64,000 bases of DNA from Paracoccus contaminans (GCF_002105555.1 NZ_CP020612.1:2875513-2939512); one strand, 5' to 3'; counted from the first letter of the stretch, positions 39,573-53,889 are shown. Made by a program: numbers and translations. The notes: generated by a model from the sequence alone, not told the origin.

Positions 39573-40369
39573 CGGGGCTGTATCTGCGGCGTTTGGGCAG
39601 CGGGGCCGGCCGCCCGGCCCTCGCGCTGCATTGCATGATGGGGACCGGGGCGACCTGGCAGCCGATCGCGGAACGGCTGGGGGGCCGTGTCGATCTTGCC
39701 GCGCTTGACCTGCCGAGCCACGGCCGCAGCCCGGCATGGCGCCCCGGTGAAGGCGGCTTTTTCGACAAGGCCCTGACCGGCGCTGCCGGGGTGCTGGACG
39801 ATCTGGCGCAAGGCACGGCGGATGGCCGCGTCGATCTGATCGGCCATTCGCTGGGCGCGGTCGCCGCGCTGCGGCTGGCGGTCGGCGCACCCCAGCGCGT
39901 CCGCAGCCTGTCCTTGGTCGAGCCGGTGCTGTTCGCCGCCCTGCCGGCGGCGGCGCGCGACCCTGATGGGCTGCTCGTCCGTCTTGCCAGCCTGACCGCC
40001 AAAGGTGCGCGGGAGGAGGCGACCGCCGCATTCCTGCATTACTGGGACGGGCCTGTGCTGGCCGCGCTGCCCGCCCCTGCCCGCGCGGCGATGGTGGACC
40101 AGATGGCGGCCGTCATGGACAGCATGCCCGATCTGTATGAGGATCGCAGCGGCATCCTGACGGCCGGAGGATTGGAACGGATCGGGGTTCCGGCGGTGCT
40201 GATCGCGGGGGCGCGCTCGCCCGCATTGATCGGCGCGATCGCCGAGGTGCTGGCCGGACGGCTGCCCGATGCGGCGCGTGCCGTGGTGCCAAAGGCCGGG
40301 CACATGGCGCCGCTGACGCAACCTGCGGCAGTGGCCGGCCTGATTGCCGCCAATCTTGATCGCGCCTGA
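39569..40369 (+). CDS. alpha/beta hydrolase
   Basis: A 266-residue alpha/beta-hydrolase fold enzyme starting at a GTG that overlaps the preceding stop. The oxyanion segment LHCMMGTGATW, the nucleophile serine in IGHSLGAVAALRL (near residue 93) and the late catalytic histidine in PKAGHMAPLTQP are visible. The substrate is unknown. Coupling to the thiol isomerase gene suggests a common substrate. Confidence 0.88.
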   Translation: MTGLYLRRLGSGAGRPALALHCMMGTGATWQPIAERLGGRVDLAALDLPSHGRSPAWRPGEGGFFDKALTGAAGVLDDLAQGTADGRVDLIGHSLGAVAALRLAVGAPQRVRSLSLVEPVLFAALPAAARDPDGLLVRLASLTAKGAREEATAAFLHYWDGPVLAALPAPARAAMVDQMAAVMDSMPDLYEDRSGILTAGGLERIGVPAVLIAGARSPALIGAIAEVLAGRLPDAARAVVPKAGHMAPLTQPAAVAGLIAANLDRA

Positions 40370-40377
40370 GGCGGCGG

Positions 40378-40728
40378 TCAGTCAGGATCGAAATCATCCG
40401 GGTGACCGGCAGCCCCGATCGCCAGCCAGCTGACCCGGACACGGGCCACCCGCGTGTCGCCCCAGGTGGCGAAGACGATGGTGAATCCCTCGGCGCTCAC
40501 CCCCTCGGCGCCGACCTCGACGCGCTGGTTGGTGTCACCCGCGATGTCCCACATCGACAGCCCCAGATGGACCAGCGGCTGATCGCGGAACGGGGTGGAA
40601 AAGGCAACCGCGCGCCGTTCCTCGCGCGCGCCGGCGCCGGTCCACATGGGGCCGCCATCCTCGAAGGCCGAAAACATCAGCTCGGTCCCTTGCTGAATCC
40701 CGACGGCTGTGTGGCTGAAGCAGAGCAT
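40378..40728 (-). CDS. H-type lectin domain protein
   Basis: A 116-residue protein with a single H-type lectin domain: FSTPFRDQPLVHLGLSMWDI, then TIVFATWGDTRVARVRVSW. H-type lectins in animals bind GalNAc. There is no signal peptide, so location is unclear. The start at 40728 keeps the GIQQGTELMFSAFED lead-in shared by relatives as I recall them; ATG at 40677 is possible. It lies just beyond the terminator that follows atpC on the same strand. Function in bacteria is unknown. Confidence 0.8.
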   Translation of the reverse strand: MLCFSHTAVGIQQGTELMFSAFEDGGPMWTGAGAREERRAVAFSTPFRDQPLVHLGLSMWDIAGDTNQRVEVGAEGVSAEGFTIVFATWGDTRVARVRVSWLAIGAAGHPDDFDPD

Positions 40729-40764
40729 GGGTCCGTCCGGGTTCGCGCGGCGGGGTCGGGCTGA

Positions 40765-40803
40765 TGAAAAGCCCTGCCCCCATGACAGGGACAGGGCTTT
40801 TCA
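40765..40803 (-). terminator. terminator after the atpHAGDC operon
   Basis: A perfect 12-bp stem (TGAAAAGCCCTG / CAGGGCTTTTCA) with a 15-base loop that can itself pair CCC with GGG. On the minus strand it lies 21 bases past the atpC stop and ends with a TTTT inside the right arm, a Rho-independent terminator. Some read-through into the lectin gene is possible. Confidence 0.85.
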
Positions 40804-40823
40804 GGCTGGCAGGCGCCCTGCCG

Positions 40824-41273
40824 TCAATCGGGAACCGTGGCCTGGTTCGGGTCAAGCCCGATATGGGTGCCGAGGGCTTCCATATCGCCCAGCATCCGGG
40901 CGGCCGAGGCGACGAAATCGTCACCGGCCGCCTCGCGCCGGGATTCGGCCGAGCGATGGGCGCGGCGGGCGCCGCGGATCATTTCGTTATAGATGTCCTG
41001 CGTCATCTCGGACCGGGCATGCCCGCGTTCGGCCAGCAGGCTGACCGAGTCGGCGGTGATTTCGGCAAAGCCGCCGGTGATGGCGAATTCGGTCGCCGTC
41101 CCCTGCCCGTCCACCACCGTGACCAGCCCGGGCCTCAGGGTGACGATGGTTGCCGCATGGCCGGGCATGGCGGTCAGATCGCCTTCCGTGCCCGGCAGGC
41201 GAACCTCGCGCGCCGCGACGGAAACAAGGTTCCGTTCCGGCGAGACGAGGTCGAACTGCATCGTGTCGGCCAT
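40824..41273 (-). CDS. atpC: ATP synthase F1 subunit epsilon
   Basis: Rotor-stalk subunit that couples rotation and restrains ATP hydrolysis. It has 149 residues. The N-terminal beta-sandwich has FDLVSPERNLVS, LPGTEGDLTAMPGHA and the FAITGGFAEI strand. The C-terminal helical region (about 85-135) ends in DPNQATVPD. It is the last gene of the operon, nine bases after atpD. Confidence 0.95.
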   Translation of the reverse strand: MADTMQFDLVSPERNLVSVAAREVRLPGTEGDLTAMPGHAATIVTLRPGLVTVVDGQGTATEFAITGGFAEITADSVSLLAERGHARSEMTQDIYNEMIRGARRAHRSAESRREAAGDDFVASAARMLGDMEALGTHIGLDPNQATVPD

Positions 41274-41282
41274 GTCGCCCCC

Positions 41283-42803
<1,521 letters not shown>

Positions 42804-43676
42804 TCAGAGCGCCTCGGCGCCCGCGATGATTTCGATCAGTTCGGTGGTGATCGCGGCCTGACGCGAGCGGTTGTATTCGGTCGTCAGCCTGTCGATCATG
42901 TCGCCCGCGTTGCGGGTCGCATTGTCCATGGCCGTCATCCGCGCACCCTGTTCGGACGCCGCATTTTCCAGCAATGCGGCGAACACCTGCGTGGTGACCG
43001 ACCGGGGCAGCAGGTCTGCAAGGATCGCCTCCTCGCCCGGCTCATAGTCATAGAGGGCCGAAGGGGCGCCCTGCCCTTCCTCGATCACCGCCGGGATGAT
43101 CTGGCGGGCGGTCGGCACCTGGCTGATGACTGATTCGAAGCGGCTGTAGAACAGCGTCGCCACGTCGAAATCGCCACCATCGAACCGGCCGAGGATCTCC
43201 TCGGCGATCTCGCGCGCGTTTTCATAGCCGACGCGCTTGACCTCGGACAGATCGACATGGTGGACGAAACGCTGCCCCATGTCGCGGCGCAGCTGCTCGC
43301 GCGCCTTCTTGCCGACGGTCATGATGGCGACCTGCCTGCCCTGGCCCAGCAGCTGTTCGGCATGCTGGCGGGCCAGCTTGACGATCGAGCTGTTGAACCC
43401 GCCGGCAAGGCCCCGTTCCGAGGTCAGCACCACCAACAGGTGGCGCTGATCCGATCCCGTCCCGGCCAGCAGCCGGGGCGCCCCGTCCGAGCCTGCGGCC
43501 GCGGCCGTCAGCCCGGCCATGACCGCAGCCATGCGTTCGGCATAAGGCCGCGCGGCCTCGGCGGCATCCTGGGCGCGGCGCAGTTTCGCGGCGGCCACCA
43601 TCTGCATCGCCTTGGTGATCTTCCGCGTGTTCCGGACGCTTCCGATCCGGTTCTTGAGTGCCTTGAGGCTGGGCAT
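42804..43676 (-). CDS. atpG: ATP synthase F1 subunit gamma
   Basis: Central shaft of the motor. It has 290 residues. Conserved ends are visible: [30 protein letters not shown] N-terminus and the C-terminal [19 protein letters not shown] with [12 protein letters not shown] before it. The middle has the [13 protein letters not shown] segment. It sits between atpA and atpD. Confidence 0.96.
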   Translation of the reverse strand: MPSLKALKNRIGSVRNTRKITKAMQMVAAAKLRRAQDAAEAARPYAERMAAVMAGLTAAAAGSDGAPRLLAGTGSDQRHLLVVLTSERGLAGGFNSSIVKLARQHAEQLLGQGRQVAIMTVGKKAREQLRRDMGQRFVHHVDLSEVKRVGYENAREIAEEILGRFDGGDFDVATLFYSRFESVISQVPTARQIIPAVIEEGQGAPSALYDYEPGEEAILADLLPRSVTTQVFAALLENAASEQGARMTAMDNATRNAGDMIDRLTTEYNRSRQAAITTELIEIIAGAEAL

Positions 43677-43689
43677 CTGTCCCCCCTGC

Positions 43690-45224
<1,535 letters not shown>

Positions 45225-45225
<1 letters not shown>

Positions 45226-45785
45226 TAGCGGACCTCTTTCATGACATTCTGCAGGGAGGCGAGCTTCGAGCGGATCGAGCTGTCGATCATCTGCGAGCCC
45301 AGCCTGACAATCATTCCGCCGATGAGCCGCTCATCGACGCGGGTGTTCAGCCGGACGGTCTTGCCCGACTTCTGCGCCAGCGTCTCGGTCAGCCGACGCT
45401 CCTGCTCGGCCGAAAGGGGCGCTGCGGCGGTGACTTCGGCAGTGACCTCGCCGCGCGCATCCGCGATCCTGCGCTCAAGCGATTCGATCAGTTGCGGCAG
45501 GGCGAACAGGCGGCGGTTGCGCGCCATCAGGCGCAGCGTGCTGCTCAGCGTCGCGGACAGGCCCATCGCGCCTGCGATCGCGGCGATGGCCGATTCTTGC
45601 TGCTCGCGCGTATAGATGGCCGAGCCGATCAGCGTTTTCAGATCGGCACTGTCCCTCAGCGCGGCGCGCAGATCCGCGACCTCGCGGCCAAGCCCGTCAA
45701 GGGCGCCCTGCTCCCTGGCAAGGTCGAACACGGCCTGCGCATAGCGCCCCGCGATATTGGCGGAAATCGAAGCGGTATTGGCCAC
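45225..45785 (-). CDS. atpH: ATP synthase F1 subunit delta
   Basis: Peripheral stalk connector at the top of F1. It has 186 residues. The frame is open far upstream; GTG at 45785 ([20 protein letters not shown]) is chosen because AAGGGG lies five bases before it. GTG at 45791 would add two residues but has no spacing to its ribosome site. The C-terminal [23 protein letters not shown] is family-typical. First gene of the F1 operon; the F0 genes are elsewhere, as usual in alphaproteobacteria. Confidence 0.93.
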
Positions 45786-45904
45786 GGACACCCCTTTTCT
45801 TTGCGCATAGCCCCGCAGGCCGGGCCGGCACCGGGGCCGGTCAGTCGCGGGGCGCGGACGGCGGGGCCTCGCCGTCCTGCGAAACCCCCGTGAAATCTGC
45901 GGCG

Positions 45905-45933
45905 TCTCTATCAGCACTCAGGCGCGGTGTGCA
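45905..45933 (-). promoter_or_regulatory. possible sigma-70 promoter of the atp operon
   Basis: On the minus strand TTGCAC (45933-45928) is followed after 17 bases by ATAGAG (45910-45905). The -35 is good and the -10 weak. It lies about 120 bases upstream of the atpH start, in the 262-base gap before the methyltransferase gene, which otherwise shows nothing. Confidence 0.3.
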
Positions 45934-46047
45934 ACTGCCATGGCTGCGAAAAGCACCCGTTTTTCTGCCTCTCTGCCAAGGCCCCAAGGATGCGTCGCGC
46001 GGGCGGCGGGGCGGCGCGCGCACAAGGCTCGCGCAGGGGCTGCCCTT

Positions 46048-46887
46048 TCAGGAGCCGCCCGGGGGGCGGGCCTTGCGCGCCTGCCCCTGCGCGCCGGGCG
46101 CCGCGCCCCTGCGCGCGCCCTGACCGGCCCCGGCGCCCGTCCCGGCAGGCTGGGGCGCGCGGATGCCTTCCAGCACCTCCAGCGGGCTGGGAACCAGAAC
46201 CGGCCGTCTGCGGCCGACCGGCGCGACGACCTGCTTGGTGAACTCGGCCACCACCACACCGGCGATCAGCAGGCGGGCGATACGGGTGCCGGTGCGTTCC
46301 CACAGATGCGCGCTGCGCAGCCAGAAGCGACGATCGGACGGAGGAATATACAGCGCCGCCCCGCTGCCCAGGCAGACGAATCCGGCCGCCCGCGTCTGCG
46401 CCTCAAGCTGGCCGCGGGTATAGCTGCGCCCGTTGCCGAAGGGCGTCGTCTCGCTTTGCGCCCACAGGCCTGCCCGGTTTGGAACCATGACGACCATGCG
46501 CCCCCCCGGCCCCAGCACGCGCCATGCCTCGGCCAGCAGGCCTGCCGCGTCATCGGCCGTTTCCAGCCCGTGCAGCAGCACCAGCCGGTCGATGCTGCCG
46601 GTGTCGATGGGCCAGGCATCCTCGTCGCACAGCACGCTGTGGTTCGGCAGCCCGGCCGGCCAGGGCATGGCCCCTTGCGCGGCGGGCATCAGCGCCGTGA
46701 CCCGGCGCGCAGGCGCGATATAGGGCCGCAGCATTGGCGCGGCAAAGCCATAGCCCGCCACCGTCATGCCGGCGCTGTGCCCCGGCGGCCAGATGGCCGT
46801 CAGCCGGTCGCGCAGCACCCGCTGCACGACCCGCCCCAGGGCGCGTTGGTAATAGAACCGGCGCAGATCGACGACATCATGATGCAT
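46048..46887 (-). CDS. class I SAM-dependent methyltransferase
   Basis: A 279-residue protein with a methyltransferase-11-like core: the glycine-rich motif I is replaced by a looser VAGYGFAAPMLRPYI, then DRLVLLHGLE and AWRVLGPGGRMVVMVPNRAG. A hydrophobic stretch follows near residue 210, and the C-terminal 40 residues are Pro/Gly/Arg-rich. The substrate is unknown; the weak SAM loop is noteworthy. ATG at 46887 (MHHDVVDLRRFYY) is chosen; a 26-residue extension is possible. It is divergent from gloB, and relatives keep these genes adjacent as far as I recall. Confidence 0.82.
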   Translation of the reverse strand: MHHDVVDLRRFYYQRALGRVVQRVLRDRLTAIWPPGHSAGMTVAGYGFAAPMLRPYIAPARRVTALMPAAQGAMPWPAGLPNHSVLCDEDAWPIDTGSIDRLVLLHGLETADDAAGLLAEAWRVLGPGGRMVVMVPNRAGLWAQSETTPFGNGRSYTRGQLEAQTRAAGFVCLGSGAALYIPPSDRRFWLRSAHLWERTGTRIARLLIAGVVVAEFTKQVVAPVGRRRPVLVPSPLEVLEGIRAPQPAGTGAGAGQGARRGAAPGAQGQARKARPPGGS

Positions 46888-47001
46888 CCTGCGCAATGGG
46901 CCGCGCGGGCGCGCCAAGGTCAAGGACAAGGTCGGACAAGGCCCATTTGCCCCCCGCCGCCGCACCGCCTAGCCTGCCCGTGCAAGCAACCGGAGATGAC
47001 G

Positions 47002-47742
47002 ATGACCGACGCGCTGGTGACGATCCGATGCCTTCAGGACAACTATGCCTATCTGATCCGTGCGGGCGGGCAGACGGCGCTGGTCGATGCGCCCGAGGCC
47101 GCGCCCATCCTTGCCGAACTGAAGCGGCGCGGCTGGCGGCTGGACATGATCTGGCTGACCCATCATCATGACGACCACATCCAGGCGGTGCCCGAGATCG
47201 TCGCCGCCACGGGTGCCGCGGTCTGGGGCAACGCCGCCGACGCGGCGCGGCTGCCGCCGCTGGACCGCCCGCTGACGGCGGGGACCAGCGTCCGCATCGG
47301 CGGCGAGCGGCTGGACGTGATCGACGTGCCCGGACACACGGTCGGCCATGTCGCCTATCATCTGCCGGACGCGGGCATGGTGTTCACCGCCGACAGCCTG
47401 ATGGCGATGGGCTGCGGGCGGCTGTTCGAGGGCACGGCGGCGCAGATGTGGGACAGCCTGTCGCGCCTGGCCGCCCTGCCCGATGAGACGCTGGTCTGTT
47501 CGGGCCACGACTATGCCGCCGGCAACGGCGCCTTTGCCCTGGCGGTCGATCCTGGCAATGCCGCGCTGCGCGCGCGGGTGGCGGATACGCGGGCGGGGCG
47601 GCGACCCGCCTCTCCGGCAAGCCTTGCGGAGGAAAAGGCGACCAACCCGTTCCTGCGCGCGCCGCTGCTGGCCCGGCCGGGCGAGGATGGCCTGGCCGCC
47701 TTTGCCCGGCTGCGCAGGGAAAAGGACGGCTTTCGGGGTTAG
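47002..47742 (+). CDS. gloB: hydroxyacylglutathione hydrolase (glyoxalase II)
   Basis: Hydrolyses S-lactoylglutathione to lactate and glutathione in methylglyoxal detoxification. It has 246 residues. The binuclear metal motif HHHDDH is at 54-59, with further ligands in DVPGHTVGHVAYH and FTADSLMAMGCGRLFEG, and the late VCSGHDYAAGN. ATG at 47002 is preferred over 46996 because GGAG lies six bases before it and none before the other. Confidence 0.95.
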   Translation: MTDALVTIRCLQDNYAYLIRAGGQTALVDAPEAAPILAELKRRGWRLDMIWLTHHHDDHIQAVPEIVAATGAAVWGNAADAARLPPLDRPLTAGTSVRIGGERLDVIDVPGHTVGHVAYHLPDAGMVFTADSLMAMGCGRLFEGTAAQMWDSLSRLAALPDETLVCSGHDYAAGNGAFALAVDPGNAALRARVADTRAGRRPASPASLAEEKATNPFLRAPLLARPGEDGLAAFARLRREKDGFRG

Positions 47743-47937
47743 GGCAGCGCGGCGCGGCCGCCTTGAAAAGGACGGCGCGCGCGCTCACATCCTCATCAAC
47801 AAACGCATCCGGGCGCTCGCATCGGCAAAAACCGCTTGCACCCGGCACGGATGCACCGAACCTTAACCCGTATCGTGACAGTCTGGTCAGGTGGACCAAG
47901 CGTCCAGACCGCCAGCCGACTGACAGGAGCTCGTCAA

Positions 47938-50255
<2,318 letters not shown>

Positions 50256-50272
50256 TCGCCCCCTACTGGCGC

Positions 50273-50300
50273 AAGGCCCCGGCAGGTCCGGGGCCTTTTG
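50273..50300 (+). terminator. Rho-independent terminator after clpA
   Basis: A perfect 10-bp stem (AAGGCCCCGG / CCGGGGCCTT) with the loop CAGGT, followed by TTG, begins 18 bases after the clpA stop. The T run of the right arm and tail makes four Ts. A textbook terminator. Confidence 0.88.
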
Positions 50301-50723
50301 CTGACGGTCCGGTCCTCTGGCGGCCGGCCCGGCTTGGCTGCCGGGCACGGCAGGGCCGCCTCGCTCCGCGCCCTTTGGGCTGACCTTCAGGCCATGGCCG
50401 CAGCGGCTTCTGTGCCGTTCGGGGCCGCTGCTGCGCGGCCGCCCCGCAGCGCAACCTGCCGCCTTGGCACGGGGCAGTCGCGCCAAAGGTGGTGCAATCG
50501 GGCCGAAGCACCCCAAGCCGTTTCGCAGCCAAAGCCTGCCCTTTGCGCCATGCCTTGGGGGTGGCGGATCAGAAAACGCTCTCGTGATCCTGCCGCAGTT
50601 CGCACTTCGCCTTAGAGCAATTACCTGCGGCTTGAATGCGCTTTGCCTCTCTAGGTTGCGCCGGCGCACAGCCGGGGAGGCTGCGGGTCTGCTCTCGGCG
50701 CATCCTGCCAGCCTCGCGGGCCG
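50301..50723. other. about 420 bases without a supported gene between clpA and modC
   Basis: No gene I can defend. Several short open frames exist but lack ribosome sites and recognisable products. Bases 50575-50660 are less GC-rich than the surroundings and hold an imperfect inverted repeat (CCTTAGAG 50610-50617 with CTCTAGG 50649-50655) and a perfect 12-base palindrome TGCGCCGGCGCA (50657-50668). These could mark a dispersed palindromic element or the terminator of the leftward mod operon. Confidence 0.5.
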
Positions 50724-51833
50724 TCAGGTTTCCTGATCCGCGTCACTTGGGGCTTTTCGCGGTGTGCCCACGTCCTGCGCTGCATGGGACAGCGACTTGA
50801 CGATGGCCGTCAGCGGCTCGCCCGGCCTTGCGGCCAGGCGGCCCGCTGATCGCTGGGTGATCCGCGACAGGATCGGGCCGGCGGGGGTCGCCAGGCGCAC
50901 CAGAACGCCGCCCGGCTGGTCGCTGACCGCCTCGACTGTTCCGGGCAGGATATTGAGTGCCGATATCCCCTCGGGAACCGTTCGGGCCAGCATGACATCG
51001 GCCGCGGCGATCCGCAGGCGCAGGCGGTCGCCCGGCGCGGCTGCCAGCGCGGGCAGGAACAGCGGCAGCCCCCCGGCGATCAGTTCGGTCAGCCCGTCGG
51101 GATGGCGGGCGACGACCTGCGCCTCGATCAGCGCGCCCGCATCCCGCCCCTGCCAGGCCAAGGCCGGATCGGCCAGCACCTCGGCTGCCGGCCCGATACG
51201 GCGCAGGCGGCCCTTCTCGATCAGGGCGATGGTGGTCGCAAGGCGCGCCACCTCGGCCGAGGCGTGGCTGACATACAGCATGGGCACGCTGAGCCTGTCC
51301 CTGACCCGTTCGAGATAGGGCATGATCTCGGCCTTGCGGGCATCGTCGAGCGCGGACAGCGGCTCATCGGCAAGGATCATCCGCGGGTTGGACAGGAGCG
51401 CCCGGCCGATGGCGACGCGCTGGCGCTCGCCCCCCGAAAGGCGGGCGGGCATCCGGTCCAGCAGCGGCCCGATCCCCAGCATCTCGATCACGTCGGCGGC
51501 GGGCGGCGAGCCGCCGCGCGGGGCGAACCAGCGGCCATACAGCAGGTTCTGGCGCACGCTCAGATGCGGAAACAGCCGCCCATCCTGGAACACGATCCCC
51601 AGCCGGCGCCTGTGCGGGGAAAGATGCACCCCCCGCGCCGTGTCCGTCAGCACCGTCCCGCCCACCACGATCCGCCCATGGCGGGGGCGCATCAGGCCGG
51701 CCACGGCGTTCAGCACCGTGGTCTTGCCCGCCCCGGACGGTCCCGACAGGACGGTGACGCCCGGCGGCGCCTCGAAGGCAAGATCCACCGAGAACCCGCC
51801 GAAATCATGGCGCAGCGCAACCGAAAGGCTCAT
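50724..51833 (-). CDS. modC: molybdate ABC transporter ATP-binding protein
   Basis: ATPase of the molybdate importer. It has 369 residues. The ABC domain has Walker A GPSGAGKTT (near 32), signature LSGGERQR (near 133), Walker B MILADEPLSALDD and the switch histidine in YVSHA. The C-terminal TOBE domain (about 290-352, with NILPGTVEAV) can bind molybdate. The ATG overlaps the modB stop (ATGA). Last gene of leftward modABC. Confidence 0.95.
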   Translation of the reverse strand: MSLSVALRHDFGGFSVDLAFEAPPGVTVLSGPSGAGKTTVLNAVAGLMRPRHGRIVVGGTVLTDTARGVHLSPHRRRLGIVFQDGRLFPHLSVRQNLLYGRWFAPRGGSPPAADVIEMLGIGPLLDRMPARLSGGERQRVAIGRALLSNPRMILADEPLSALDDARKAEIMPYLERVRDRLSVPMLYVSHASAEVARLATTIALIEKGRLRRIGPAAEVLADPALAWQGRDAGALIEAQVVARHPDGLTELIAGGLPLFLPALAAAPGDRLRLRIAAADVMLARTVPEGISALNILPGTVEAVSDQPGGVLVRLATPAGPILSRITQRSAGRLAARPGEPLTAIVKSLSHAAQDVGTPRKAPSDADQET

Positions 51834-52528
51834 GCCCCGCCCATCCGCCGGGCCATGCGCCGGGCCAGCCATTCCGACAGCAGCAGCGCCCCCATGGCAA
51901 GGGCCACCGACAGCCCGGCCAGCCGCGCCGCCGCAGCCTCGCCCCCCGGCGATTGCAGCAGCGCATGGATCGCCGAGGGCAAGGTCTGCGTCTGGCCGGG
52001 GATGTTCGAGACAAAGGTGATCGTGGCGCCGAACTCTCCCATCGCCTTGGCAAAGCCCAGCACCGCCCCGGCGATCACCCCGGGCAGGATCAGCGGCAGC
52101 GTGACCGTCAGCCAGGCCCATAGGGGCGGCGCGCCAAGCGTGCCCGCCGCCTGTTCCAGCCGGGGATCGACCGCCTCGATCGACAGGCGCACGGCCCGGA
52201 CCACCAGCGGAAAGGCCATCACCGCGGCGGCCAGCGCCGCGCCGGTCCAGCGGAACGCCAGGACGATCCCCAAGCTCTGGTCCAGCCAGGCCCCCACCCA
52301 TCCCCGCCGCCCGAAGGTCAGCAGCAGCAGATAGCCGGTGACGACGGGGGGCAGCACCAGCGGCAGGTGAACCAGCCCGTTCAGCAGTGCGCGCCCCGGA
52401 AAGCGCCAGCGCGCCAGCGCATGGGCGACCAGCACGGCCAAGGGCAGGCTGCCTGCCACCGCCCAGAACGCGACGCGCAGCGACAGGCGCAGCGCGTCCC
52501 ATTCCTGGGGGCCGAGCCATTCGGGCAT
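51830..52528 (-). CDS. modB: molybdate ABC transporter permease
   Basis: Membrane subunit with five to six predicted helices. It has 232 residues from MPEWLGPQEWDALRLSLRV at 52528, chosen because it matches the family N-terminus and starts four bases after modA; an upstream in-frame ATG runs inside modA. The ABC-contact loop EQAAGTLGAPPLWAWLTVTLP and the following GFAKAMGEFGAT are clear. Confidence 0.94.
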   Translation of the reverse strand: MPEWLGPQEWDALRLSLRVAFWAVAGSLPLAVLVAHALARWRFPGRALLNGLVHLPLVLPPVVTGYLLLLTFGRRGWVGAWLDQSLGIVLAFRWTGAALAAAVMAFPLVVRAVRLSIEAVDPRLEQAAGTLGAPPLWAWLTVTLPLILPGVIAGAVLGFAKAMGEFGATITFVSNIPGQTQTLPSAIHALLQSPGGEAAAARLAGLSVALAMGALLLSEWLARRMARRMGGA

Positions 52529-52532
52529 GCGC

Positions 52533-53309
52533 TCAATCCGCGACGGTAAAGCCCTGCTCCCTGAACAGGCCCGCCGCCGGTTCCCTGGACAGGGCATCAA
52601 GAAAGGCACGCCCCGCCGGATCGGCCGCCCGGCCGGTCAGGGCCGCGGGATAGGTGATCGGATCATGGGTATCGGGCGCAAAGCGCCCGATGACATGCAC
52701 CCGAGGCTCTGCCGCCGCATCGGTGGCATAGACGATGCCGAGCGGCGCCTCGCCCGTCGCCACCAGGGCGAGCGCGGCGCGGACATTGTCGGCTTGGGCG
52801 ATCGAACCCCTGACACTGTCCCACAGGCCCAGCCGGGTCAGCGCCTGCTTGCCATACTGCCCCGCCGGGACCGAATCGACCAGGCCCATCGCCAGCTTGC
52901 CCCCGCCCAGCAGGGCAGCCAGGTCGGTTCCCTCGGCCAGGGCGATCGGCTGCGCCTGCGGATCATGGGCGATCAGCACCAGCGTGTTGCCCAGCAGGTC
53001 GCGGCGGGTGCCGGGGGCAAGATCGCCTGCCTTTTCCACCGCATCCATCCATTCGGACGAGGCCGAGATGAACACATCGGCAGGCGCCCCTTCGATGATC
53101 TGCTTGGCCAGGACGCTCGATCCCGCATAGCTGATCGCCACGCTGTCGCCGGTCTGCTTTTCAAACGCGGCCTTGACCTGATCGAGCGCGGTCTTGAGCG
53201 AGGCCGCCGCAAAGACCATCACCTCGCCCGCCCCCGCGCGCAGCGGCAGGGCCAGCATCCCCGCGATCAGGGCAGAGCGAACACAGAGAAAGGCAACGTG
53301 GCGGGGCAT
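52533..53309 (-). CDS. modA: molybdate-binding periplasmic protein
   Basis: Captures molybdate in the periplasm. It has 258 residues with a signal peptide (cleavage near RAGAGE). Ligand-site segments are VFAAASLKTALD (near 32), ISYAGSSVLAKQIIEGAPADVFISAS (near 58, partly shown by SSVLAKQI) and VDSVPAGQYGKQAL. The ribosome site AAAGG lies seven bases before the ATG but inside an inverted repeat that closes over the start codon. Confidence 0.95.
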   Translation of the reverse strand: MPRHVAFLCVRSALIAGMLALPLRAGAGEVMVFAAASLKTALDQVKAAFEKQTGDSVAISYAGSSVLAKQIIEGAPADVFISASSEWMDAVEKAGDLAPGTRRDLLGNTLVLIAHDPQAQPIALAEGTDLAALLGGGKLAMGLVDSVPAGQYGKQALTRLGLWDSVRGSIAQADNVRAALALVATGEAPLGIVYATDAAAEPRVHVIGRFAPDTHDPITYPAALTGRAADPAGRAFLDALSREPAAGLFREQGFTVAD

Positions 53310-53321
53310 GGCATTGCCTTT
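53289..53321 (-). promoter_or_regulatory. inverted repeat that would enclose the modA ribosome site and start codon
   Basis: On the minus strand AAAGGCAA (53321-53314), which includes the modA ribosome site, can pair perfectly with TTGCCTTT (53296-53289) inside codons 5-7. The modA ATG (53309-53307) lies in the 17-base loop. If formed, the stem would limit modA translation. No Mo-box or molybdenum cofactor riboswitch is evident upstream. Confidence 0.4.
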
Positions 53322-53508
53322 GGGCTGAGGATGGCGGCGATCTTATCCCCGATCCCGCCGCCTGCAACGGCGAAAGGGGATGGGCGCTGCGGGCCGGCCG
53401 GCAAGCTCATCCCGCCCCAGGGCGGCGCCGGGCCGCCGGGCGCGGCAGTCCCCTTGCCAGCGCGGCAAGCGCAGCTTATCGGGCGCCTGTCCCAGCCGGA
53501 ATGCGAAG

Positions 53509-53850
53509 ATGCCGTCCGTTGCCACCTATCTGACCCTGCTTGCCGCGATCCTGGCGGAAACATTCGCCACCGCGATGCTGCAACGCTCGGCCCAGTTTAC
53601 CAGGCCCTTGCCGACGCTGGCGATGGCGGCCGGCTATGCGCTGTCCTTCTATCTGCTGTCGCAGGTGTTGCGGGCCATGCCGCTGGGCATCGCCTATGCG
53701 CTGTGGAGCGGGCTGGGCATCATCCTGGTGACCACAATCGGCGTCACAGCCTTCGGGCAGAAGCTGGACAGCGCTGCTCTCATCGGATTGGGGCTGATCG
53801 TGTCCGGCGTTGTCGTGGTGAACCTGTTTTCATCCGGCCCGACGCATTGA
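53509..53850 (+). CDS. small multidrug resistance (SMR) family exporter
   Basis: A 113-residue protein with four membrane helices, the size of EmrE. The essential membrane glutamate is in ILAETFATAML (near residue 14), followed by the conserved APLGIAYALWSGLG-like segment (here MPLGIAYALWSGLGI). It is likely a proton-coupled exporter of cationic compounds or guanidinium; the sequence alone does not decide. The start at 53509 has weak GGA/GAAG sites upstream. It is divergent from modA. Confidence 0.9.
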   Translation: MPSVATYLTLLAAILAETFATAMLQRSAQFTRPLPTLAMAAGYALSFYLLSQVLRAMPLGIAYALWSGLGIILVTTIGVTAFGQKLDSAALIGLGLIVSGVVVVNLFSSGPTH

Positions 53851-53889
53851 GGGGCTTTCATTCGGCGCGCCAGCCCCCACATCGGCGGC

